Source: an uncultured Collinsella sp.
GTDB lineage: Bacteria > Actinomycetota > Coriobacteriia > Coriobacteriales > Coriobacteriaceae
Direction: 5' to 3'
Length of the DNA: 22,073 bases
Assembly: GCA_902470095.1 (NCBI GenBank)
Contig: CABRFG010000038.1
Coordinates: 1 to 22,073 of the forward strand
In this document: in pieces, positions 1 to 7,250 of the stretch
How the letters are laid out: each line of letters begins with the position of its first letter
How positions within the stretch are numbered: the first letter of the stretch is position 1
Translations under genes and position numbers: made by a program
The notes under the pieces: model-generated
Database searches by the model: none
The model's input: only the letters and a program-made list of their open reading frames with translations
Told to the model about the DNA's origin: nothing

Positions 1-539
1 CTGAGCTCGGTTACAGCAGCAAGAAGGAATCTATCCGTCAGCCCAAGCGCCGTCGCAAGGAATCTGAGTACGGCATGCAGCTGCGCGAGAAGCAGAAGGT
101 CAAGTTCATCTATGGCGTTCTGGAGAAGCAGTTCCACGGCTACTTCAACAAGGCCCGTAAGATGAACGGCGTCACCGGTGAGAACCTCATGATCATTCTT
201 GAGTCTCGCCTCGACAACGTCGTCTTCCGTCTTGGCTTCGCCCGCACCCGCAAAGAGGCTCGTCAGTCCGTCCGTCACGGTCACTTCACCGTGAACGGCA
301 AGCGCGTGGACATCCCGTCCTACCGCGTCAAGGCCGGCGACGTCGTCGCTGTCGGCGAGAAGTTCCGTGACCTCCTCCCCATCAAGGAGGCCCTGATTTC
401 CTCCGAGCGCTTTGAGGTCCCTGGCTGGCTCGAGGTCGATATCGAGAAGCTGTCTGGTAACGTGCTCGCTCTGCCGACGCGTGAGCAGATCAGCGGTGAT
501 ATCAACGAGCAGCTCATCGTCGAGCTCTACTCTAAGTAG
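1..539 (+). CDS. rpsD: 30S ribosomal protein S4, 5' end outside window
   Basis: Small-subunit protein that binds 16S rRNA early in assembly. The reading frame is open from base 3 to the stop at 537-539, giving 179 visible residues. The usual family length is about 200, so some 20-30 N-terminal residues lie off the window. The visible part opens with the basic stretch before MQLREKQKVKFIYGVLEKQF, a conserved S4 block. It is followed by the S4 RNA-binding domain, with ESRLDNVVFRLGFARTR and HGHFTVNGKRVDIPSYRV. It is followed 32 nt downstream by rpoA, the standard end of the rpsM-rpsK-rpsD-rpoA-rplQ operon. In many bacteria S4 autoregulates this operon by binding its mRNA, but that target is not in view. 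The identification is secure; only the start is missing. Confidence 0.97.
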   Translation, partial: ELGYSSKKESIRQPKRRRKESEYGMQLREKQKVKFIYGVLEKQFHGYFNKARKMNGVTGENLMIILESRLDNVVFRLGFARTRKEARQSVRHGHFTVNGKRVDIPSYRVKAGDVVAVGEKFRDLLPIKEALISSERFEVPGWLEVDIEKLSGNVLALPTREQISGDINEQLIVELYSK

Positions 540-571
540 TCCATCCGGGCTGCTGAGGCTGGAGGTAATAC

Positions 572-1513
572 ATGTCAGAATTCATTAGGCCTCAGGTTCA
601 GGTCGAAGAGATCAACGAGACGTCTGCTCGTGTCTCCGTCGAGCCGCTCGAGCGTGGTTACGGCGATACGCTGGGTAACTCCCTTCGTCGCGTTCTTCTG
701 TCCTCGCTCGAGGGTGCCGCCGTCGAGGCTATTCAGATCGATGGTGCGCAGCACGAGTTCATGACCATCCCTAACATGGTCGAGGATGTCACCGACATCG
801 TCCTGAATGTCAAGGGTCTTGTCTTCAGGGCTCTCGGCACGACCGACGAGGCGACCGCAACCATCTCGGTTGACGGCCCCTGCGAGGTCACCGGTGCGGA
901 CTTCTTTATTCCGTCCGAGTTTGAGCTGGTCAACCCCGAGCAGCACATTGCTACGCTCACCGAGGGTGGCCATCTCACCATGAGCATGCGCATCGGCTAT
1001 GGCCGCGGCTATGTTTCTGGCGAGGCTAACAAGCGTGACAACGATCCCATCGGTGTGATCCACGTCGACTCGCTGTACTCGCCGGTGTCCCGTTGCGCCA
1101 AGCTCGTTGAGGCTTGCCGTGTCGGCCAGCATACCGACTACGACCGCCTTGTCCTCGAGATCGAGACCAACGGTTCCATCGCCCCGCGCGACGCCGTGGT
1201 CCAGGCTGCCAATATCATCAACCAGCATATGGCCGCCTTTATGAACCTTGCCGAGACCCCCGAGGTCGAGGAGGAGGCTTCGATCTTCGCTCCCGAGGTC
1301 ACCAACGACAACGCCGAGCTGGACAAGCAGATCGAGGATCTGGACCTTTCCGTCCGTTCCTACAACTGCCTTAAGCGCGCCAGCATTCACTCGGTCCGTC
1401 AGCTCGTTGAGTTCTCGGAGAATGATCTGCTCAACATCCGTAACTTCGGTGTTAAGTCGATCGAGGAAGTGAAGGACAAGCTTGAGTCCATGGGCCTGAG
1501 CCTGAAGGCTTAA
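572..1513 (+). CDS. rpoA: DNA-directed RNA polymerase subunit alpha
   Basis: The alpha subunit forms the dimer on which beta and beta-prime assemble and contacts promoters and activators. It has 313 residues, normal for the family. The N-terminal assembly domain shows GYGDTLGNSLRRVLLSSLEG near residue 30 and continues to about residue 230. A short acidic linker (EVEEEASIF) leads to the C-terminal domain, recognised by LDLSVRSYNCLKRASI and LLNIRNFGVKSIEEV, the helix-hairpin-helix that binds UP elements. The ATG at 572 has a good GGAGGT ribosome binding site at about 560-565. It is co-transcribed between rpsD (32-nt gap) and rplQ (30-nt gap). Nothing in it is unusual. Confidence 0.99.
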   Translation: MSEFIRPQVQVEEINETSARVSVEPLERGYGDTLGNSLRRVLLSSLEGAAVEAIQIDGAQHEFMTIPNMVEDVTDIVLNVKGLVFRALGTTDEATATISVDGPCEVTGADFFIPSEFELVNPEQHIATLTEGGHLTMSMRIGYGRGYVSGEANKRDNDPIGVIHVDSLYSPVSRCAKLVEACRVGQHTDYDRLVLEIETNGSIAPRDAVVQAANIINQHMAAFMNLAETPEVEEEASIFAPEVTNDNAELDKQIEDLDLSVRSYNCLKRASIHSVRQLVEFSENDLLNIRNFGVKSIEEVKDKLESMGLSLKA

Positions 1514-1543
1514 TGCTTCGCATATTTGAGGAGAAACTAGACC

Positions 1544-2011
1544 ATGCGTCACAACGTTAAGAAGGGCCTGAAGCTCGGCACCGATGCGAGCCACACCAAG
1601 GCCATGAAGAAGAGCCTTGCTAAGGCCCTCTTCGAGAACGACCGCATCAAGACCACCGAGACCCGCGCTAAGGCGCTGCGTTCGGTCGTCGATCCGATCA
1701 TCACCTGGGCCAAGAAGGGCGACCTGCACTCTCGTCGTTTGGCTATCGCCAAGCTCGGCGATAAGCAGCTCGTTGCCGAGATCTTCGACAAGGCTGCTCA
1801 GGGCATGTGGCAGGACCGCAACGGCGGTTATACCCGCATCATGAAGCTCGGCAACCGCAAGGGCGACAACGCTCCCATCGTTATCATGGAGCTCGTCACC
1901 GAGCCTTGCACGCCTAAGGCCAAGAAGGCTGCTCCGGCCCCCAAGAAGGCCGCTGCTCCCAAGAAGGTCGAGGCTGTCGAGGAGGCTCCTGCTGAGGAGA
2001 CCGCTGAGTAG
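1544..2011 (+). CDS. rplQ: 50S ribosomal protein L17
   Basis: Large-subunit ribosomal protein located near the exit tunnel. The 155-residue product contains the full L17 core: MRHNVKKGLKLGTDASHTKA at the N terminus, ENDRIKTTETRAKALR, and GGYTRIMKLGNRKGDNAP with ELV at the end of the core near residue 120. The last 35 or so residues are a low-complexity Ala/Lys/Pro/Glu tail not found in the roughly 120-residue minimal L17; such tails are common in actinobacterial homologues. A GAGGAG ribosome binding site precedes the ATG. It is the last gene of the operon: an intrinsic terminator follows 28 nt after the stop. Confidence 0.98.
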   Translation: MRHNVKKGLKLGTDASHTKAMKKSLAKALFENDRIKTTETRAKALRSVVDPIITWAKKGDLHSRRLAIAKLGDKQLVAEIFDKAAQGMWQDRNGGYTRIMKLGNRKGDNAPIVIMELVTEPCTPKAKKAAPAPKKAAAPKKVEAVEEAPAEETAE

Positions 2012-2038
2012 ACATTCCGTCTGCATAGGCTATATTCG

Positions 2039-2068
2039 AGGGGTACGTTCGCGTACCCCTCTTTTTTT
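2039..2068 (+). terminator. Intrinsic terminator of the rpsD-rpoA-rplQ operon
   Basis: A perfect 9-bp stem pairs 2039-2047 (AGGGGTACG) with 2052-2060 around a TTCG loop, followed by C and seven T at 2062-2068. This is a textbook Rho-independent terminator and separates the ribosomal operon from truA. Confidence 0.95.
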
Positions 2069-2103
2069 GTCGAGATACCGTTACTTGTTTGTTGGGAGCG
2101 CCC

Positions 2104-2928
2104 ATGACTGCGCCGTCTGATTTCAATTCGTCCCCCGAGCTTGACGCCACGCTCGTATTTCGCGTGGCCTATGATGGCTCGTCGTATAGCGGATTTGCCG
2201 AGCAGCCGGGACAGACGACGGTTGCGGGTGAGCTGCGCCGCGCTATCGAGACTCTGCTTCGCCGTCCGATCGATCTGACGTGCGCGGGGCGTACCGATGC
2301 CGGCGTGCATGCCGTGGCTCAGTACATCAGCGTGCCCGTAACGGACGCTGAGCTCGCTTGTACGCGCCGTAGGTGGCTGCGGGCCATGGATGCCCTGCTG
2401 CCCAAAGATATCGCCATAAACGAGGTCTACAAGGCCCGTAAAGGCTTTTCTGCACGTTTTGACGCGCGTTCCCGTACGTATACGTACCGTATTGCCGATC
2501 GAGATGCGCGCCCCGTGCTGTCCCGCGGTGCCGTGTGGTGGCATCGCTATCCCCTCGACGTCGATGCGATGGCGGCCGCCTGCCCTGCGCTTTTGGGCGA
2601 GCAGGACTTTAAAAGCTTTTGCAAGGTTGCCTCTGCCGTGGGCAAACCTACGCACCGCTGCGTAATGCGCGCCGAGTTTGGCCATGAGATTGCGTTTGGC
2701 GAGGACATCCTGACGTTTACCATCGAGGGCAATGCGTTTCTGCATTCGATGGTCCGTACGATCGTGGGCACGCTTGTCGAGATTGGCATGCATCGCCGTG
2801 AACCCGAGTGGATGCGCGAGGTCATCGATGCTTGCGACCGTACCGCTGCGGGCCCCACGGCTCCTGCCTGCGGCCTTACGTTTATGGGCGTGGATTACGA
2901 TCCCGCCGAGCTTGTCGTGCTCGACTAG
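2104..2928 (+). CDS. truA: tRNA pseudouridine(38-40) synthase TruA
   Basis: It converts uridine to pseudouridine at positions 38-40 in the anticodon stem-loop of many tRNAs. The family motif CAGRTDAGVHAVAQ contains the catalytic Asp, residue 65 here. Other conserved blocks are the opening FRVAYDGSSYSGFAEQPGQ, RTYTYRI, FLHSMVRTIVGTL and the late Cys/Gly-rich APACGLTFMGV. At 274 residues the length is normal. I take the ATG at 2104 because GGGAG at 2094-2098 lies 5 nt upstream. A TTG at 2089 in the same frame would add five residues but has no ribosome binding site. truA directly downstream of rplQ is a common arrangement, but the terminator between them suggests its own or read-through transcription. 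Confidence 0.96.
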   Translation: MTAPSDFNSSPELDATLVFRVAYDGSSYSGFAEQPGQTTVAGELRRAIETLLRRPIDLTCAGRTDAGVHAVAQYISVPVTDAELACTRRRWLRAMDALLPKDIAINEVYKARKGFSARFDARSRTYTYRIADRDARPVLSRGAVWWHRYPLDVDAMAAACPALLGEQDFKSFCKVASAVGKPTHRCVMRAEFGHEIAFGEDILTFTIEGNAFLHSMVRTIVGTLVEIGMHRREPEWMREVIDACDRTAAGPTAPACGLTFMGVDYDPAELVVLD

Positions 2929-3089
2929 GGGAGGGCTCGACGCGTCGTGCGTCGACACCCGTCATCTGTGGGCTGCGCGTGTTCAACATCTGTTCTTGGC
3001 GTGCAATACAACCGGTGTCTCATTGCTTTTATTGCTGGGGTGTACCATGAACCACGGTTTGATTCATTGCTGTCGAGAGGACGGATAAC
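2929..3089 (+). other. Intergenic region between truA and the glycosyltransferase
   Basis: 161 nt without a gene. The only structure I see is a 7-bp hairpin, TCGACGC at 2937-2943 with GCGTCGA at 2949-2955, just after the truA stop. It lacks a T tract, so it is at best a weak terminator. GAGAGG at 3075-3080 is the ribosome binding site for the next gene. Confidence 0.4.
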
Positions 3090-4130
3090 TTGGTTCGACG
3101 TGGCTCGCATCCGCGACTTTCGGTGATCCTTGTGGTAGAAGGTTCGCCCAGCTATGCGATGCGTGCGCTCGAGAGTATCCAGAACCAAGACCTCTATGAT
3201 TTGCAGATTGTTGTTGTCTGCCGCGATGCTGCGCCCGGTGTGCGCCATTCGCTTCAAGTTGCTGCCGACAGGGACATCCATATTGATTTGATTGACGTCG
3301 AGGACTCGAAGCGCGGTGCTTGTCTTCGTGCCGGTTTTGCTGCCTCGCGTGGCTCTCAAATCATCGCTATGAACGCCGATGAGTGGTTAGCTCCGCAGTC
3401 CCTTTCCAAGATGGTCGATATCGCGTGCGATACTGCGGCAGACATAGTGTTCCCCACGGTGTCGCTCGACCGCTATGATGCACATCGAGAGCGCCATTCG
3501 CGCGTCTTGGATGTTGCCCCTATTGTCATTGAAGACAAGTCTTCGATGGTGACCGGGCTGTCCCAGTTGATTTTAGGCGGCCTAGTCGCTCAGACCTCTG
3601 GCGTGATGTACAGCCGCTCGCTGTTTGAGGCATGCCTTTTGTGCGACAAGGTGTTTCGCACAGTTGGGTTTATGGCGTGCGCGCTCTCGCGGGCGCAGTG
3701 CGTCTCCGGCTGCGGCGACGCTTGTTTCCACGCCGCGGCACCTAAGCTTACAGATGCCTTTGATCCCACCATGTATGCCAAGGTATCCGATGACATCCGA
3801 GCACTCGACGAGCTTGCGGACTCACTCTCGGAAGCAGATAGCGGTGGTCGGCTCAAGCTGGCAAGCCAAAAGTTCTACTTTGCCGGACTGGTCGCCTGCA
3901 TCGAGAATTTGTGCCTGAGCCCGCATGGGTTGTCGTCAATCGAGCGTTCCGCCCGCATGCGTGATATGCTCGATGCGCCTCGAACCCGTCAGATGGTCGC
4001 CGCGCTCAAGGACAACCATCGGGGACTCGGTCTGTTGTTTGGGCCGATTGCCAGCGCCAAGCCCGCGCGCTGCGTGATGTGTACGCATCTGGCAGCTTTT
4101 CTTAACCGGACGGGCGCAAAAACCGCCTAA
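3090..4130 (+). CDS. GT2-like glycosyltransferase family protein
   Basis: The 346-residue product resembles family 2 (GT-A fold) glycosyltransferases in its first 120 residues. RLSVILVVEGSPSYAMRALE is the opening beta-strand/helix, followed by SIQNQDLYDLQIVVVCRD and then GACLRAGFAASRGSQIIAMN. The nucleotide-sugar metal motif would be ADEW, with Asp97 and Glu98, rather than a clean DxD. The C-terminal 200 residues have no motif I recognise and contain several Cys. The start is TTG at 3090 with GAGAGG nine nt upstream; no ATG is better placed. It stands alone between truA and argR, with no other cell-envelope gene nearby, so acceptor and sugar cannot be guessed. No signal peptide or membrane helix is obvious. 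Confidence 0.7.
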   Translation: MVRRGSHPRLSVILVVEGSPSYAMRALESIQNQDLYDLQIVVVCRDAAPGVRHSLQVAADRDIHIDLIDVEDSKRGACLRAGFAASRGSQIIAMNADEWLAPQSLSKMVDIACDTAADIVFPTVSLDRYDAHRERHSRVLDVAPIVIEDKSSMVTGLSQLILGGLVAQTSGVMYSRSLFEACLLCDKVFRTVGFMACALSRAQCVSGCGDACFHAAAPKLTDAFDPTMYAKVSDDIRALDELADSLSEADSGGRLKLASQKFYFAGLVACIENLCLSPHGLSSIERSARMRDMLDAPRTRQMVAALKDNHRGLGLLFGPIASAKPARCVMCTHLAAFLNRTGAKTA

Positions 4131-4262
4131 ACGGCTCATTACGAAACAAACTTGCATAGAATTGTTTCGAAATGCGTTCTTATACACAAAAGCCTTCAAA
4201 TAGCGTTAAACTATTCAATCACTGATTGATTGTCTCCGCCATCTTTTGGAGAGAGGGTTTGT
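4131..4262 (+). promoter_or_regulatory. AT-rich leader of argR with possible operator
   Basis: 132 nt, clearly more AT-rich than its surroundings. TATACA at 4181-4186 resembles a -10 box, but no -35 at proper spacing is convincing. The inverted repeat CAATCA-C-TGATTG (4216-4228) could be half of an ArgR operator, as argR genes are often autoregulated; this is inference only. GGAGAGAGGG at 4248-4257 is the ribosome binding site. Confidence 0.35.
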
Positions 4263-4700
4263 ATGGCTAAAAAACGCAATGGGCGCCAGGATGCCATTAG
4301 AGATATTGTGCGCAATAAGGACGTCCGCACGCAGCGCGTGCTGGTCGATGAGCTCCGCGCTATGGGCTTTGATTGCACGCAGGCGACTGTCTCTCGCGAT
4401 ATTGCCGACATGGGGCTGCGTAAGCTCCCTGAGGGCATCTATGTTCTGGCAGAGGACCTGCACCTGCAGCGTATGGTTTCCGAGCTTGTAACGGGCGTTC
4501 TGCGTACCGATAATCTGGTTATGATCAAGGCTCAGCCTGGCACGGCTTCCGGCATCGCCGCCGCCGTTGATGCGGCAGAGTTGCCCGATGTGCTTGGCTC
4601 GCTTGCCGGCAACGATACGATTTTGGTTATTGCCCAGACGGCCGAGGACGGCGAGCGTCTTGAGGCGCTGATCAATAAGCTGAGCAATTCTCGCAAGTAG
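4263..4700 (+). CDS. argR: Arginine repressor ArgR
   Basis: Hexameric, arginine-sensing regulator of arginine biosynthesis and catabolism genes. The N-terminal winged helix (residues 1-65) carries RNGRQDAIRDIVRNKDV and the recognition helix QATVSRDIADMGLRKLPEG with the conserved Ser-Arg pair. The C-terminal oligomerisation and arginine-binding domain has PGTASGIAAAVDAAELPDVL and the GNDTILVIAQT block with the ligand-contacting Asp. Its 145 residues match the family. The ATG at 4263 has a strong GGAGAGAGGG site. No arg biosynthesis gene is in the window; argR is monocistronic here, with its own terminator. A global role acting on distant operons is therefore likely. Confidence 0.95.
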   Translation: MAKKRNGRQDAIRDIVRNKDVRTQRVLVDELRAMGFDCTQATVSRDIADMGLRKLPEGIYVLAEDLHLQRMVSELVTGVLRTDNLVMIKAQPGTASGIAAAVDAAELPDVLGSLAGNDTILVIAQTAEDGERLEALINKLSNSRK

Positions 4701-4750
4701 GCGTGCGGGTCGTGCGCTCGGCACTGTGCGCGTGACATGGTGGCTTGTAA

Positions 4751-4784
4751 GGGGTATCGACGTTGGTCGGTACCCCCCTTTTTT
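4751..4784 (+). terminator. Intrinsic terminator of argR
   Basis: An 11-bp stem with one G-U pair joins GGGGTATCGAC (4751-4761) to 4766-4776 around a GTTG loop, followed by CC and six T at 4779-4784. It is a strong Rho-independent terminator. Confidence 0.93.
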
Positions 4785-4820
4785 GTTTGCCGGTATAAAG
4801 ACCGCCCACCAGGTCACTTT

Positions 4821-4866
4821 AAATTAAAAGGCCCCCGAGCACTTTAATAAGCTGCTCGGGGGCCTT
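4821..4866 (-). terminator. Intrinsic terminator of the penicillin-binding protein gene
   Basis: A perfect 13-bp stem pairs 4828-4840 with 4854-4866 around a 13-nt loop. Read on the minus strand it ends in CCTTTTAATTT, giving a T-rich tail. It ends the minus-strand gene 23 nt beyond its stop and, with the argR terminator, isolates the two convergent genes. Confidence 0.9.
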
Positions 4867-4889
4867 GTTGCTAATGGCCGGATGAATTT

Positions 4890-7088
4890 CTAGCCGACCG
4901 TATCGTCAGGCGTGGGCGAGGGGTCGGGAGTGGGCGTAGGCGTGGGCGTAGGTGTGCCGCCATCGCCGCCGGTCGAACCACCAGTGGAGCCGCCCGTCGA
5001 GCCACCGGTCGTTCCGGTGCCGCCGGTGGTGTCGCCGCCCGTGGTCTCGGTCGTCGTGGTCGTCGTGGTAGTCGTTGTGGTGGTTTCCTCTTCGTCCTCG
5101 TTCTCGTCCTTGTCGTCGTTCTCCGTCTTCTTGGTGTTGTTGGTGCCGTAGAACTTCCAGACGCTGTTGTTCTTGTAGGTGGGCGCCGTTCCGGTCGCAA
5201 ACTCCTCGCGCTCGGTACCGGTCAGAACGGTGTTCATAAACCGCTTAAAGACAGGCAGGTTGGTGCTGTCGCCCAGCAGGTCCGTGCCGTATTTTTGGAT
5301 GGGGATCTCACCTGCGGAATAGCCGGTCCACAGGGCGCACGCCAGCTGCGGGGTATAGCCGCAGAACCACAGGTTGGTGGTGTTGTCGGTGGTGCCCGTT
5401 TTGCCGGCATAGGGCTGGTTGACGCTCAGGGCGCCAGCAGCACCTGTACCGCTGCCCTGCATGACGCCGGACAGAACATCGGTGACCGCGGCGGCCTCGC
5501 CCTCGGTAAGCACCTGTGAGGGATTGTCGGTGTGCTGGTACAGCACCGAACCGGTACGAGAGTCAATCTCGGTGATGGCGATCGGCTGGCGATAGTAGCC
5601 GCCGTTGGCAAACGTCGCGTAGGCGGCGGCCATCTCGAGCGGCGAGATCGAGCCGGTGCCGAGCGTCATGACGGGAACGTCCTCGATGTTGTCCTTGGCG
5701 GGATCGATGCCGAGCTTTTTGACGAGCGAGATGATCTTGCTGTTGCCGACGGCTTCCGCCACCTGGATGTAGCCGGTGTTGGAGGAGTATGCCGTTGCCT
5801 GCTTAAGCGTGATGTTGCCATAGCTATGGTTGGCGTAGTTTTGGACCTCGGTCGTGGTGCCCTTAGCCTTGAGCGGCGAGTTGCAGTTGAGGGTGACGTT
5901 GGGGTTCATGCCGTTTTGGATGGCAGTTGCCAGCGTAAAGGCCTTAAAGGTGGAGCCGACGGGACGCTTGGCCGTGGCATGGTTTACGTGGTTCTCGTCG
6001 GCGTTGTAGTCGTAGCCGCCCACCATGCACTTGATGTAGCCGGTCTTGGGGTCGACGACGACCATGCCCATATCCAGGCCGTCGAGTGAGAGCGTGTCGA
6101 GCTGCTGGCGGACGGCATTCTCTGCCACCTGCTGCATCGTGGGGTCGATGGTGGTCTTGACGGTCAGACCGCCCTTAAAGAGCACGTCGGTCGAGAACTC
6201 CTGCTCCAGCAGCTGCTTAACATAGGCGACAAAGTAGGGCTGCGAGTATACGTCGACGCCGCTGCCCGAAATTTCGGTCACGTTGAGGGTGATGGGCTCG
6301 GCCTGTGCGGCATCGTGCTCCTCCTGCGTAATGTGGCCCAGACGCAACATGTTGTCGAGGACCTTGTTGCGACGGGACAGCGCCAGGTCGGGGTTGACCG
6401 TGGGGTCGTACTGCGAGGGCGAGTTGGGAAGGCCGATGAGCAGCGCGGCCTCGCTCAGGGTGAGGTCGGCGGCGCTCTTGGACAGATAGGTCTCGGCTGC
6501 GGCCTCGATGCCGTAGGCGCCGTGGCCGTAATAGATGGTGTTGAGGTACATCATGAGGATCTCGTCTTTGGAGTACATGTCCTCCATCTTGACGGCGATG
6601 TAGGCCTCGCGCACCTTACGCTCGATGGTCGAGTCGAACTGCTCCTCCTGCAGGATGGTGTTGCGCACCAGCTGCTGGGTGATAGTCGAGGCGCCTTCGT
6701 GCCCGCCGCCGAGGGTTGCCACCGCAGCACGCGCGATACCCCACAGGTCGATACCGCCGTGCTCGTAGAAGCGCTCGTCCTCGACGTCAACGGTGCCCTG
6801 CAGCACGTAGGGGGAGACCTCGTCCTTGGTGATGGACTTGCGGTTTTGCGTGTAGAAGCTTGCGATCTTGTTGCCGTTGCAGTCGACGATCTTGGTGGGC
6901 TCGCTCACCAGATACGCGTTGGCGTCGGTGTAGTCGGGCAGATCGGACAGCCAGCGGTTGACGTTGCCGACCATGCCGATGCCAAACGCCACGCCCGCGA
7001 TAAGCAAAAAGCCCAAAAACGAGAGCAGGATTATGGGCAGAGCATGCGTCTTTGAACGGCTGCGTCCCTGTCGTTGGCGAGGACCCAT
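4890..7088 (-). CDS. Class A penicillin-binding protein (transglycosylase/transpeptidase)
   Basis: Bifunctional peptidoglycan synthase anchored in the membrane. It has a basic N terminus, one membrane helix (about residues 17-40), and a GT51 glycosyltransferase domain with VDVEDERFYEHGG (catalytic Glu near 103), GASTITQQLVRN and LNTIYYGHGAYGIEAAA. The transpeptidase follows with STFK (active Ser379), SSN (435-437) and KTGT (Lys563). The start at 7088 is chosen for its GGAGGT six nt upstream; a longer frame reaching 7211 has no such site. Total 732 residues. The last 85 are a tail of an acidic Lys/Asp/Glu run, twelve Thr, Gly-Gly-Ser-Thr repeats and Thr-Pro repeats, likely disordered and extracellular. 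It is divergent from the U32 gene and transcribed alone. It could be named ponA or pbp1A; I leave the symbol open. Confidence 0.96.
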   Translation of the reverse strand: MGPRQRQGRSRSKTHALPIILLSFLGFLLIAGVAFGIGMVGNVNRWLSDLPDYTDANAYLVSEPTKIVDCNGNKIASFYTQNRKSITKDEVSPYVLQGTVDVEDERFYEHGGIDLWGIARAAVATLGGGHEGASTITQQLVRNTILQEEQFDSTIERKVREAYIAVKMEDMYSKDEILMMYLNTIYYGHGAYGIEAAAETYLSKSAADLTLSEAALLIGLPNSPSQYDPTVNPDLALSRRNKVLDNMLRLGHITQEEHDAAQAEPITLNVTEISGSGVDVYSQPYFVAYVKQLLEQEFSTDVLFKGGLTVKTTIDPTMQQVAENAVRQQLDTLSLDGLDMGMVVVDPKTGYIKCMVGGYDYNADENHVNHATAKRPVGSTFKAFTLATAIQNGMNPNVTLNCNSPLKAKGTTTEVQNYANHSYGNITLKQATAYSSNTGYIQVAEAVGNSKIISLVKKLGIDPAKDNIEDVPVMTLGTGSISPLEMAAAYATFANGGYYRQPIAITEIDSRTGSVLYQHTDNPSQVLTEGEAAAVTDVLSGVMQGSGTGAAGALSVNQPYAGKTGTTDNTTNLWFCGYTPQLACALWTGYSAGEIPIQKYGTDLLGDSTNLPVFKRFMNTVLTGTEREEFATGTAPTYKNNSVWKFYGTNNTKKTENDDKDENEDEEETTTTTTTTTTTTETTGGDTTGGTGTTGGSTGGSTGGSTGGDGGTPTPTPTPTPDPSPTPDDTVG
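4893..5115. repeat. Low-complexity coding repeats (PBP tail)
   Basis: On the minus strand this encodes the acidic/poly-Thr, GGST-repeat and Thr-Pro-repeat tail of the penicillin-binding protein. At DNA level there are imperfect 12-nt units (GGCGTGGGCGTA and variants near 4930-4955), 12-nt units around CCGCCGGTCGAACCACCAGT, and GTC/GTG triplets near 5040-5085. Codons within the poly-Thr run vary, so it is not a perfect microsatellite. Confidence 0.7.
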
Positions 7089-7250
7089 ATATTGACCTCC
7101 AGGTATGTCGTGCCGGACGGTGGATGTGCCGTCGAGGCAGGATGGACATAAGTTATTACACGATAAACCAAACGGGGCGCGCGAGGCCTCGTGTATGCTG
7201 GAAGACGGCATTTTTCAGAGTGAATGCATACCTTGGTAAGGAGTTTGCCG
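7089..7250. promoter_or_regulatory. Divergent promoter region, PBP and U32 genes
   Basis: 162 nt between the divergent starts. GGAGGT (minus strand, 7095-7100) serves the PBP and AAGGAG (7238-7243) serves the U32 gene. An AT-rich patch at 7149-7171 is the likely promoter area for the minus gene. CGAGGCCTCG (7182-7191) is a perfect 10-bp palindrome and may be a protein-binding site. I could not assign -10/-35 pairs with confidence. Confidence 0.4.

Noticed and set aside
575..2026. Long open frame of 483 codons on the minus strand, opposite rpoA and rplQ
   Set aside because: Mirror of highly biased codons in two certain genes; no ribosome binding site and a repetitive Leu/Asp/Gly composition typical of antisense frames.
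2089..2103. TTG start for truA five codons upstream
   Set aside because: No ribosome binding site before it, while GGGAG fits the ATG at 2104.
6315..7055. 246-codon plus-strand frame opposite the penicillin-binding protein
   Set aside because: Antisense of the GT51 domain; no start signal or family pattern.
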